A DNA stretch of 51,948 nucleotides from assembly GCF_945952055.1 (NCBI RefSeq), contig NZ_CAMFHB010000046.1:1-51948 (forward strand). The letters run 5' to 3'. Below, piece by piece: positions 35,015 through 43,102 of the stretch (its first letter is position 1; each line of letters begins with the position of its first letter). The position numbers and the translations under genes were made by a program. The stretch comes from an uncultured Alsobacter sp. (GTDB lineage Bacteria; Pseudomonadota; Alphaproteobacteria; Rhizobiales; Beijerinckiaceae). The notes beneath the pieces were generated by a model. It was given only the letters and a program-made list of their open reading frames with translations, was not told the origin of the DNA and searched no databases.

Positions 35015-35999
35015 TCCTGTTGGGGGCCGCTTTGGGGCGGCGCGAGAAGAGCCGTTGCCGTTCTGCACCTATGGCGAACAACAGGCTACGAATCCATGTA
35101 CGCAGGGGAACGCTGGCGAAATGCGTGCGCAGATGGCGAAGCAGGAGTGAAGAGTCGCCGGTTCTCATCAGCATGTAGCAGTGGGACGTGTTGACGTGCT
35201 TGCGCACGGCCGCTGCCGCGGGGTGCTCGAGCCTTGCCACCGCGTCGACCAGGTGCTGGTGGCTTGCGACGGAGCGGGGAGACGGTGCCCTCGTGAGGGA
35301 TCCCGAATCGTCGCCGTGGCTGGTGGCCAGCAGTCGGGCGATGAAGGCGCGACGTCCGGTGTTCAACAGGGCCATCCAGCACAGGATGTCCTCGCCAAGA
35401 GAGATCCCGACCGGAAAGCCTCCCGTGCTCAGGATCGCGTCGCGCCTGACGGCGACGGCCGAGGACCAGACGGGCGGCCCTCCATAGCTGGCCCAGAGCC
35501 CGAAGAAATCGTAGTCGAAGGCGACGTAACCGTTGGTGCCATACCCCCAGTCGTTGACGACAGGATCGGTCGGATGGTCCTCGACATAAGCCGTGCTCAC
35601 CATCGTCAGGTCGGCCGAACCGTCGATCACGTCCGCGATCGCAGCGAGGAAGCCGGGCTGCCATTCGTCGTCCGCGTCGAGAAAGGCGACCCAATCCGTT
35701 CGGGCTGCCAGAACACCCGCATTGCGCGCGGACGAGACCCCTGCATTGTCCTGGCGGATGAGTTCGAACCGGGGATCTCCGCCGATGGCGTGCAACGCAC
35801 GATCGCCGCTGCCATCCGTGGACCCGTCGTCGATGATGACGGCACGGAAATCACTCGAAGACTGAAGCTTCACCGACGCGATGGCTCTTCCGATAAAATT
35901 TGCCTTGTTGAAGAGAGGAATGACGACAGTGAATTGAGAGCCGGCCGGCACGACAACCTTTAGCTTTGCGGATGGAGCGGAGGAGGTGGTTTCAACCAT
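35007..35999 (-). CDS. Family 2 glycosyltransferase
   Basis: 330 residues. The GT-A core starts after a ~22-residue extension: FTVVIPLFNKANFIGRAI, IDDGSTDGS (56-64), NAGVSSARNAG, and DADD (108-111). Later GISLGEDILCWMALL fits the acceptor-side ED region. It is first in a minus-strand operon of four glycan genes (GT2, membrane GT2, GINT1_N, GT4) transcribed from the 36000-36122 region. Confidence 0.9.
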   Translation of the reverse strand: MVETTSSAPSAKLKVVVPAGSQFTVVIPLFNKANFIGRAIASVKLQSSSDFRAVIIDDGSTDGSGDRALHAIGGDPRFELIRQDNAGVSSARNAGVLAARTDWVAFLDADDEWQPGFLAAIADVIDGSADLTMVSTAYVEDHPTDPVVNDWGYGTNGYVAFDYDFFGLWASYGGPPVWSSAVAVRRDAILSTGGFPVGISLGEDILCWMALLNTGRRAFIARLLATSHGDDSGSLTRAPSPRSVASHQHLVDAVARLEHPAAAAVRKHVNTSHCYMLMRTGDSSLLLRHLRTHFASVPLRTWIRSLLFAIGAERQRLFSRRPKAAPNRNA

Positions 36000-36122
36000 G
36001 GTCGATGCGATGTTGCAAGTTCGTCATTTTCCACAGTTGATAAGGGAGTATCATCTATAGATTGTGGTTGATGCCCTAACACAGTCGTTTAACGTGACGC
36101 TCTGACGAAGGGTGGTTAAACC
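36000..36122. promoter_or_regulatory. Divergent promoter region with CGTTTAACG motif
   Basis: This 123-base region separates the divergent GT2 and GNAT genes and is AT-richer than its surroundings. CGTTTAACG (36087-36095) is close to the AACGTT/TTAACG sites elsewhere in this locus. It probably holds back-to-back promoters. Confidence 0.4.
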
Positions 36123-37364
36123 GTGCTCGAAAGGCACACATCCCGTTCCACTTATTTGGTAGCAGCAGCCTTGAAGGCAGACGCATTGGACGCATCGGCA
36201 GCCGCCTCGGACTTCGGCTTGTCCGTGCAGGCTCACAGGGACCCCTGGATCCTGGAGGCCGACTGGCGGGCTCTCGAGGATAAGGGCGACTGTTCCCCGT
36301 ATCAGCGGTTCGCGTGGGTCAGCGCCTGGTACAAGCACGTCAGCGCCGCGCGTCGGCAGCAGGTCGTCGTTGTCACCTTCTCTAATTCAGCCGGAAAAAT
36401 CATCTGCCTCTTCCCGCTGGTCGTCGACACGGCAGGTCCGCTGTCGATCTTGCGGTACGCGGGCGGCGACCACAGCAACATCAACGGCCCGATCCTCGAC
36501 CCCAGTTCGGTGGGCGACCTTTCGGCGCTGCCCACGTCCGTGTGGCTGACGAGCCTGGCCTCGGCGGTAGGCCGAATCGATCTCATCGACCTGAAGCGTC
36601 AGCCGCCCATGTGGGGCGAACATCCGAATCCGCTGGCGCAGGTCCGATCCTACCGGACCGAATCGATGGCGGTCCTCCTGCTGCAGGAAACCCCGGGGCA
36701 GTGCCCGCCCAAGCTCAGCAAATCCACCCGCCGGAAATTCACGCAGAAGCAGAAGTGGCTGGACGACATCGCCCCGACATCCTATCGGCGCCTCGTGGAA
36801 CCTGCGGACATCCAGGCTGCGCTCGACGCCTTTCTGCTCCAGAAACGTCAGAGGCTGGCCAAGCAGAAGATCGCCGATCCCTTTGCCGAGAAGGGCGTGG
36901 AAGCCTTCATCCGTGAGGCGGCGACCCCGCAAGCCTCCGGCTGTAAGCCTGGCTTGAGCGTGTACGCACTGACGTGCGGAGCGGAAACGGTCGCGGTCAT
37001 GGGGTGCTGCGAAAGTCGCGGCCGCCTCAGCGGCTCGATCATCTCCTACGACGCTTCGCCGCAGTACAGCCGGTGCAGTCCCGGTGAGATCCTCGCCCTG
37101 TCCGTGATCAGGGACGCCTATCATGATGGGCTCGCCGTCTTCGACCTCGGAGCTGGCAACGATGCGTACAAAGGGCGGTTCTGCGACAAAGGCGAGGATC
37201 TCGTCAGCGTGACGTGGCCCGTGACGTTCGCGGGACGGATCATGGACGAGGCGGTCAGGCTGTCTCGATCCGCCAAGCGGCGCGTGATGCGCGCGCGCGA
37301 ACAGTTGAAGCGGCCCGCTGCGGCGGCGCAACCGGAAACGGCGGAGACGGCCGGCCCGGCGTGA
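36123..37364 (+). CDS. GNAT-superfamily protein, CelD/BcsL type (third copy)
   Basis: 413 residues from a GTG at 36123. The family blocks are present: DWRALEDKG, YQRFAWVSAWYKHV, the basic STRRKFTQKQKW stretch, GSIISYDASPQYSRCSPGEI and FDLGAGNDAYKGRF. This last group matches the ending (D-x-G-x-G-x-E/D-x-YK) seen in CelD-type transferases. It is about 50 residues longer than the other two copies, chiefly at the ends. It ends 41 bases before a convergent acyltransferase gene. Glycan-decoration function is an inference. Confidence 0.82.
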   Translation: MLERHTSRSTYLVAAALKADALDASAAASDFGLSVQAHRDPWILEADWRALEDKGDCSPYQRFAWVSAWYKHVSAARRQQVVVVTFSNSAGKIICLFPLVVDTAGPLSILRYAGGDHSNINGPILDPSSVGDLSALPTSVWLTSLASAVGRIDLIDLKRQPPMWGEHPNPLAQVRSYRTESMAVLLLQETPGQCPPKLSKSTRRKFTQKQKWLDDIAPTSYRRLVEPADIQAALDAFLLQKRQRLAKQKIADPFAEKGVEAFIREAATPQASGCKPGLSVYALTCGAETVAVMGCCESRGRLSGSIISYDASPQYSRCSPGEILALSVIRDAYHDGLAVFDLGAGNDAYKGRFCDKGEDLVSVTWPVTFAGRIMDEAVRLSRSAKRRVMRAREQLKRPAAAAQPETAETAGPA

Positions 37365-37405
37365 CACGGCCCCGGCGATGAGGACAGGACCTTCCCGAGA
37401 GGTCG

Positions 37406-38497
37406 TCAGCCTCGGTGGCTGGGCAGTAGACCCGGCTTCGTGCCAAGCGCCCGATGCGCGTCCCGCATCCCGGCCAGCCGGGCGATGGCCTTGCGCAGGC
37501 GCGGCTCGACCACGCGCGCGATCATCCAACTCAGTCCGAGAATGAGTGCGATCGGCGGCAGCGGCAGCAGCGCGTCGGAAAGGGGTAGGCCGGCTTCCCG
37601 TTCCTGGATGATCAGCGACACCATCATGTTCTCGTGGAGGAGGTAGACGGGATAGGTGATCAACCCGAGCGCAGGGAGAATGCCTCGCCCGATCACGGCC
37701 TGCAGGGGCGCGCTGGTCACGGCTCCGACGAAGAGCGCAGTCATCGACAGCCCGACAAGGACAGCCTCCTCACCCGAAAGGACGAGGCTCGATGCGGCAC
37801 CCGCGATGAGGGCCATGATCAGGTAGCGATGCTGCCCATGTTTCCAGAAAAGATACATGCACGCACCGACCGCGAACCAGCCATAGTACTCGGTGCCCAG
37901 CACGGTCACGAGATCGCCGATGCGCCCGGGATTGCTGCTGAAGGCCGCGTTCGCCAACGACACCGCGTGGGAGGCCACGAACAGGGCGAAGGTCAACACC
38001 GCGACACGGACGCTGCCCAGCACGAAATAGCCGATCCCGAAAACGAAGTAGAATTGAACCTCGACGAACAGCGACCACATCGCGCCCTCGGCGAGAGGCC
38101 AGCGCAGCCGCGTGACGACGTGGAGCCAATAAGGATCGATCAGCAGCAGCCCCGGGACCAGACTGGCGGCGGTGGGAGTTCCAGCGGGCCTGTGCCAAAG
38201 CAGAGGTCCCGTCACGTAGATGATTGCCGAGCAGATCAGAATGGCCGGAAACAGCCGCAACCAGCGCTTGCCGATGAAGATGCTGAAACTGGTGCATTTC
38301 TCGAGCGTCATCAGGATGACGAATCCCGAGATCATGAAAAACAATTCGACGCCGGGCTTGCCGCTCGAGAGTACAGGAAGTCCGACATATTTGTCGCCAT
38401 ACGGAAAATACTCGGGCCACCGCGAATAGCCGTGGAACAAGACGACAAGTGCGGTCGCAATGGCACGGAGGCCGTCGATATGACGGAGGCGAGACAT
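37406..38497 (-). CDS. Membrane acyltransferase, acyltransferase-3 family (third)
   Basis: 363 residues with about ten helices. The N-terminus HIDGLRAIATALVVLFHGYSRW carries the catalytic-type His. ELFFMISGFVILMTLEK, RWLRLFPAIL, MWSLFVEVQFYFVFG and ITYPVYLLHENMM are typical of O-acetyltransferases. It is transcribed alone from a region with TTAACG/CGTTAA arms. Likely to O-acylate the glycan made by the surrounding genes. Confidence 0.9.
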   Translation of the reverse strand: MSRLRHIDGLRAIATALVVLFHGYSRWPEYFPYGDKYVGLPVLSSGKPGVELFFMISGFVILMTLEKCTSFSIFIGKRWLRLFPAILICSAIIYVTGPLLWHRPAGTPTAASLVPGLLLIDPYWLHVVTRLRWPLAEGAMWSLFVEVQFYFVFGIGYFVLGSVRVAVLTFALFVASHAVSLANAAFSSNPGRIGDLVTVLGTEYYGWFAVGACMYLFWKHGQHRYLIMALIAGAASSLVLSGEEAVLVGLSMTALFVGAVTSAPLQAVIGRGILPALGLITYPVYLLHENMMVSLIIQEREAGLPLSDALLPLPPIALILGLSWMIARVVEPRLRKAIARLAGMRDAHRALGTKPGLLPSHRG

Positions 38498-38607
38498 TCG
38501 GGCATGAGCTCCGCAACGAACTTTGCGAATTTACTCCTGCCTAAAGGCCAATCAATTTAACGTTACCCAATGTTTCGTTAAGCTTAATGTGTCGGATGTC
38601 GGGGCTG
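38498..38607. promoter_or_regulatory. Upstream region of acyltransferase with TTAACG/CGTTAA inverted repeat
   Basis: TTAACG (38557-38562) and CGTTAA (38576-38581) form an inverted repeat with a 13-base spacer; AACGTT also occurs at 38559-38564. It lies upstream of the acyltransferase gene and just downstream of the secreted-protein gene, both on the minus strand. Confidence 0.45.
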
Positions 38608-39582
38608 TCACGGTTTCCCGAAATCGTGAGGCAGGAACTGCAGCCGGTGCCATGGGAAGCCTTCGAGGATCGCGTATTGCGGTGTCCCGGCAAACAGCGC
38701 GTCGTAGGGGTTGGGCTCTCCGCGAACCGTGAAGCTCTTGGGATTTTCGGCACGCAGCATGATGGCTCCCGCCTTGTCCCAGACCACGAAACCATAGGTT
38801 TGAGCGGCCCTGGCGATCATCTTTCCGATGGGATGCATGTCCAGTGCGTTCACGTCGACCGCGGGGTCGAGACGAAAACGCAGACCCTGAGGTATCCGGT
38901 TCGGCGCGTTGTCGGGGTTCTCGCCGTCCGATCGGTTGGCAGGCCAGGACACGACCGAAGACGCGGCCGTTTCGACCAGGGCGATGCCGATCGCGTGCTC
39001 GATCCGGCCGGACTTGAGTTCCGCCACTGACAACTGCCCACCGAGGAACGGCAGTCCCGTCGCCGTCGTGCCATAGGGGCGCGGCCAGATACCGGGATTG
39101 CGGGACGCATTCGCCATGCGCCCTCCCCAACAGGCTTCCCAACGCCCCTCTGTCTGCCGTGCCTGCCAGAACTCCCAGATCGTGTCGGTGCTCGGCTGGT
39201 AGATCGTCATCTCGGCGTCGGTGCCCCCGGCCTGTTGGGCTCCCGGCGGAATGGGAACATCCTCCCATTGCCTGGCCAATCCGGCATCCACGGTCCCCCG
39301 CGAGAAGCAATCCCATACCTGGACCTTGGTTGTCTTCTCGTTGCCTTTCACCACGTAGACCGGGCTGGCGTAGTCGACCGTGTTGATGCCGACCGTGCCG
39401 TAGTACATGGCCTTCTGACGTTGGAATTCCTTGACGAACTCCGCCGACTCCGGATGAAGCGGGGTATTCGCTGGAAGCTTGCGGTACCAGAAGCTGTCGG
39501 GGGAAAAGACGCGCGGCTCTCCTGCGAAAGCGGCCGGGGCAAGCGCGAGCACTGCCAGGAGTGCCATCAGCTTTGTGACCAT
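38608..39582 (-). CDS. Secreted protein of unknown function
   Basis: 324 residues from ATG 39582, where a clear signal peptide begins (MVTKLMALLAVLALAPAAFA); the frame is open to 39642. The mature part has motif-like blocks: FSPDSFWYRKLPANTPLHPES, YYGTVGINTVDYASPVYVV, PIPPGAQQAGGTDAEMTIY, TIWEFWQAR and GLRFRLDP. I recall similar blocks in uncharacterised secreted proteins of actinobacteria and others, but no function is known to me. Placed in the polysaccharide locus, it may bind or process the glycan in the periplasm or outside. It is divergent from the phosphatase gene. Confidence 0.65.
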   Translation of the reverse strand: MVTKLMALLAVLALAPAAFAGEPRVFSPDSFWYRKLPANTPLHPESAEFVKEFQRQKAMYYGTVGINTVDYASPVYVVKGNEKTTKVQVWDCFSRGTVDAGLARQWEDVPIPPGAQQAGGTDAEMTIYQPSTDTIWEFWQARQTEGRWEACWGGRMANASRNPGIWPRPYGTTATGLPFLGGQLSVAELKSGRIEHAIGIALVETAASSVVSWPANRSDGENPDNAPNRIPQGLRFRLDPAVDVNALDMHPIGKMIARAAQTYGFVVWDKAGAIMLRAENPKSFTVRGEPNPYDALFAGTPQYAILEGFPWHRLQFLPHDFGKP

Positions 39583-39851
39583 GGACTGCTTCTTCCCGTA
39601 AAAACCCGTGATTTCGCTTCTCATACCGCACACTGCGGGCACGCTTCCTGAAACATCTGCATCGCTTCAAGTTCCATTGGAAGAGCTAAAAATTGCTATG
39701 GTTTCGACGAAGACTAAAACGATCGCGATCCTGACTTGTTTCTGCCTCCGGGTCGTTTCGCATTCTGTCCCCGAACAACGCTCACCGGCTTGACCTTGCT
39801 GCGGTGCGAGAGCATGTCAGACATGCGGCGGCGGCGGCGAGGGGGCAGCAG
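39583..39851. promoter_or_regulatory. Divergent region between secreted protein and phosphatase genes
   Basis: The 269-base region is relatively AT-rich in its middle (about 39660-39730), where promoters for both directions are likely. The right end may be coding if the phosphatase starts at GTG 39804 instead of GTG 39852. No palindrome of the AACGTT type was seen here. Confidence 0.35.
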
Positions 39852-40667
39852 GTGATCGGGAGATTGTTTCGAAGGCCTGCCGTGCGCGATCACGAACCGC
39901 CTTCCGGCGGAAGCACGGCGTCGATTCCCGGGGGGCTTCGGATCTATGCCGTGGGCGATGTCCATGGCCGCGTCGACCTGTTGCGTGAACTCCGCGATCT
40001 CGTCGCTGACGATCTGACGGGCTTCAGCGATCCCGTGATCACGGTCTTCCTCGGGGACTATGTCGACCGTGGGCCGGACTCGAGGCAAGTCCTGGACATG
40101 CTGGTCGCGCGCGATTGGCCCACGCCGATCATGGCGCTACGCGGCAACCACGAACTCGCCTTCATGTCGTTTCTCGACGAACCGGCGATGTGGGCGCAGT
40201 GGCAGAGCTACGGAGCCCTGCCCACGCTCGCCTCCTACGGCGTCGACGTGCGAAAGCTGATGACGAGCGGCCCGACCGGCGAGGTGCTGACGGCGATCCA
40301 CGACGAACTTCTCGCCGCGCTCCCGCCCGACCACCTCGTGTTCCTCAAGGACCTGCGGGATCGCACGGCCGCCGGCGACTACTTCTTCTGCCATGCCGGG
40401 ATCCGGCCCGGCGTGCCGCTGGAGCAGCAGTCGGCCATGGACCTCGTGACAATCCGGGAGCCGTTCCTGTCAAGCGGCGAGACGTTCGGGCGGATCATCG
40501 TCCACGGCCACACGCCGCTGGAAATTCCCCAGGTCCGGGCGAACCGCATCGGCATCGACACCGGAGCCTACGCGACGGGGCACCTGACAGCGCTCGTCCT
40601 GGAGGAGGACACCCGGGCCTGGCTGACCACGGGCATGGGAACGAAGGGGCGGCGGTCGGAACCCTGA
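39852..40667 (+). CDS. PPP-family metallophosphatase (serine/threonine phosphatase-like)
   Basis: 271 residues from GTG 39852, preceded by a purine-rich GAGGGGG; GTG 39804 is an alternative start. The complete metallophosphoesterase signature is visible: GDVHG (35-39), GDYVDRG (68-74), GNHE (98-101), then HAGIRPG and HGHT. Bacterial members dephosphorylate Ser/Thr and often Tyr in proteins, or act on dinucleotide substrates. Lying between the secreted-protein gene and the priming transferase, and with no Wzb- or CpsB-type phosphatase in the locus, it could reverse the tyrosine phosphorylation of the Wzc-like kinase. That is an inference. Confidence 0.87.
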   Translation: MIGRLFRRPAVRDHEPPSGGSTASIPGGLRIYAVGDVHGRVDLLRELRDLVADDLTGFSDPVITVFLGDYVDRGPDSRQVLDMLVARDWPTPIMALRGNHELAFMSFLDEPAMWAQWQSYGALPTLASYGVDVRKLMTSGPTGEVLTAIHDELLAALPPDHLVFLKDLRDRTAAGDYFFCHAGIRPGVPLEQQSAMDLVTIREPFLSSGETFGRIIVHGHTPLEIPQVRANRIGIDTGAYATGHLTALVLEEDTRAWLTTGMGTKGRRSEP

Positions 40668-40743
40668 TCGGAACTGCGCCAGCCTGGCGGCAGGACCCGG
40701 CGCGAGGGACTGCCGGAGCCGGCAGTCCCGGGTCTGCGTTCGC

Positions 40744-42174
40744 TCAGTAGGCCTGCTTCTGGAAGAACAGCACGGCGACGGTCCGCACCAGGATCTTGAC
40801 GTCGAGCGCCAGGCTCCACGACGCGATGTATTTGAGGTCGAGCTTCACGCGGGCGTCGATCTTGTCCGGGGTGTCGGCTTCGCCACGGAACCCGTTCACC
40901 TGCGCCAGCCCCGTGATGCCCGGCAGGATGTTGTGCCGCTGGGCATAGTTCTCGACCATCTTGATCCAGGCTTCGTTGTGGGCGATTGCGTGGGGGCGCG
41001 GTCCGACGAGGGACATCTCGCCCCGGATCACGTTCAGGAGCTGCGGAAGTTCGTCGATGCTGGACTTGCGCAGGAAGGAGCCGACCCGCGTCACCCGGGG
41101 GTCGCCGCGAACCGCCTGCTTGATCTGGGCACCGTCCTCGGCGACGCGCATCGAGCGGAACTTGAAGATCCGGAATTCGGTGTTGTTGAAGCCATGGCGG
41201 CGCTGGCGGAACAGCACGGGGCCGCGGCTGTCGAGCTTGATCGCGATCGCCGTGAGCAGGAGCAGCGGCGACAGCATGATCAGCGCGGCGGACGCGATGG
41301 AGACGTCGAGCGCCCGCTTCATCAGGAGCTCGCTCGGGCCCAGCGCGGCGCGCTTGAGCTCGAACACCGGCAGCGGTCCAAGCTGGGCCGGCCGCGAGAT
41401 GTACTCGACGCTCTGCAGGTCGGGCAGCAGCATGACGGGGAGGGCCTGCTTGCGCAGCTCCACGATGGCCTGCTCGATCACGTCGGAGTGGGTCCACGGC
41501 ACGGCGACCAGGATCTGGTCGATGCGGCCGGCGTGGCTCAGCGCGATCACGTCGCGCAGGCGGCCCAGGTCCGGCGTGGAGCCGAGGGCCACATAGGACG
41601 CCACGTGAACCGAGGGCTCGTCGGACAGGCGGTGCCGGACGGCTTCCTCCGTCTCATCGGCGATGCCGATGATGGCCAGGCGCATGGGCGGAACATGGTT
41701 GGCCGCCAACGTTTGCCGCACCGCCCGAGCGATCAGGAAGCGGCTCGACACAAGGCCAGCGAGACCGATGGGCGTCAGCACCAGGATCACGCCGCGAGAG
41801 TAGTAGGCGCCGGACTTAAAGAGGAAGGCAACCGCCAGGAACACGCCCAGAGCGACGAACCACTTCATCGCGATCTTCGGCGCGGAAAGGATCGCCAGGG
41901 TCTTGAGCCGGTAAACGTCGCCACCCAGGGAGAAGGTGACGAAGAGGGCGGAGAGGACCAAGGCGCTCTCACGCTGTCGGGAAATGTCGACGTTCACGCC
42001 GGTGAGTTGTGAGTACACCAATGTCGCGGCGGTACTTGCTGCCACAATGATGCCGATATCGGCCACAATCGCGACACACGCGAACAGGAATGCAATTGCT
42101 TCGGCGCGGGGAATTAACCTTCCGAAGTGCTCCGCCTTTAACCGGCTGCCTTCCAAGTTGTCGTACAGCGCCAT
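40744..42174 (-). CDS. Priming phosphoglycosyltransferase (WbaP/WcaJ/ExoY type, polyprenyl-phosphate)
   Basis: 476 residues. About four N-terminal helices and a CoA-binding/Rossmann-like segment (LAIIGIADETEEAV) precede the catalytic Bac_transf domain (~275-476). This has the PGT membrane helix (MKRALDVSIASAALIMLSPL), FRQRRHGFNNTEFRIFKFRS, the DE of SSIDELPQLLNVIRG, MSLVGPRPHA and LPGITGLAQVNG. It moves a sugar-1-phosphate to undecaprenyl phosphate, the first step of repeat-unit assembly. It is transcribed from the palindrome-rich region at 42175-42603. Confidence 0.94.
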   Translation of the reverse strand: MALYDNLEGSRLKAEHFGRLIPRAEAIAFLFACVAIVADIGIIVAASTAATLVYSQLTGVNVDISRQRESALVLSALFVTFSLGGDVYRLKTLAILSAPKIAMKWFVALGVFLAVAFLFKSGAYYSRGVILVLTPIGLAGLVSSRFLIARAVRQTLAANHVPPMRLAIIGIADETEEAVRHRLSDEPSVHVASYVALGSTPDLGRLRDVIALSHAGRIDQILVAVPWTHSDVIEQAIVELRKQALPVMLLPDLQSVEYISRPAQLGPLPVFELKRAALGPSELLMKRALDVSIASAALIMLSPLLLLTAIAIKLDSRGPVLFRQRRHGFNNTEFRIFKFRSMRVAEDGAQIKQAVRGDPRVTRVGSFLRKSSIDELPQLLNVIRGEMSLVGPRPHAIAHNEAWIKMVENYAQRHNILPGITGLAQVNGFRGEADTPDKIDARVKLDLKYIASWSLALDVKILVRTVAVLFFQKQAY

Positions 42175-42603
42175 TGTTCTCGCCCACGCATCTTATGCTG
42201 GACGGAGTGTTAAAGGACGCAACCAATGGTTGTCAATTTGCGGTAATTGTTTGCTAACCAGCTTGCCGGTCGTGTGCCAAAAGGGCGTGCAAAAACAGCA
42301 ACTTAGGCGACATTAATTTAAGGGCTACCACTTTAGGGCGCTTGAAGGGTTTTGGTAACGGAACCTTCTGCGTCGATACAATTATTAGTTGAATTTGCGC
42401 AGAGGTCAGTCTTGTCTTGATTGTGCTTTATTAATTCTGGTTAACCAGTGAACATCGATTTGAGCAGCGACTGTATAAAATCGTAACGCGCAGCGTGACA
42501 ATGATTCGCGTGTTAAAGATCGATCTAATTCTTAATTATCGCACGTGCGAGATGCATGGCCGCGCCATCGCAACAGCCTAATTCCCGCCTCAAAGCAGTC
42601 AAA
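42175..42603. promoter_or_regulatory. 429-bp AT-rich regulatory region with several palindromes
   Basis: This is the most AT-rich stretch in the window and has no supported gene. It contains CAACCA-A-TGGTTG (42220-42232), CTGGTTAACCAG (42437-42448) and TCGCACGTGCGA (42539-42550). The last two are perfect 12-bp palindromes. The first lies about 45 bases upstream of the priming-transferase start. It probably holds that gene's promoter and one or more operators. The small membrane-protein gene ends at its right border. Confidence 0.5.
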
Positions 42604-42867
42604 TTAGCGCGGAGCGCGGAGGAAAGTGCTCATCCATCCGGCCGCGAGGTAGGACGCCTGAAGCGCACCTAGAAACGTCGCGACGTCCAGCGGTGAGAAC
42701 GGTCTCTCGAACGGCGCGATCAAGATCATGCCCGCCGCAAAACTGGAGACCACGAAAAGTCCGATGACACTCAACGTGACAGAACTCAAGGCGCCGAGCA
42801 AAATTGGTAAAAAGAGAATGTAACCCTGCATTCCGGCGTGGCTCTCTGCTTTCTTCTTGTCGCGCAC
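42604..42867 (-). CDS. Small membrane protein, possibly SyrA/ExoX-like EPS modulator
   Basis: 87 residues from a GTG at 42867; ATG 42831 (MQGYILFLP) is the alternative. Two hydrophobic segments are predicted (about residues 15-33 and 36-51), followed by a weaker third (LGALQASYLAAGWMSTFL). The size, membrane character and the LQ-x2-Y ending recall SyrA/ExoX-type small inhibitors of rhizobial exopolysaccharide synthesis, but the similarity is weak. It stands upstream of the priming transferase on the same strand, 429 bases away. Confidence 0.5.
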   Translation of the reverse strand: MRDKKKAESHAGMQGYILFLPILLGALSSVTLSVIGLFVVSSFAAGMILIAPFERPFSPLDVATFLGALQASYLAAGWMSTFLRAPR

Positions 42868-43102
42868 TACGACGGTAGACGCGCAATCGTTAATGGCTCA
42901 TGCGACTCGATGCCAACCCAGCGGCCGAGTCGCAGTTGGTCATCGTTTGACGGTTAATGTGGTCAAAGGGTGTCCCGCCGTCCGCGAGCATACACCCCGC
43001 CCGGGAGCACCCGAACTGGACAGACGAACCGGCCTGCGGCAGTGAGAGGCCCTGGCGAGGCCGGGACGCCGAAATCCGTCCCGGCCCCAAGGATGGGACG
43101 GT
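42868..43102. other. Divergent intergenic region between small membrane protein and GT39 genes
   Basis: The 235-base region has no supported gene. It should hold the promoters of both flanking genes. A CGGTTAATG sequence occurs at about 42951-42959; no strong palindrome was seen. Confidence 0.35.

Noticed and set aside
42180-42600. A hidden small gene in the AT-rich gap
   Set aside because: No frame of useful length with an SD or coding-like composition; palindromes explain the structure better.
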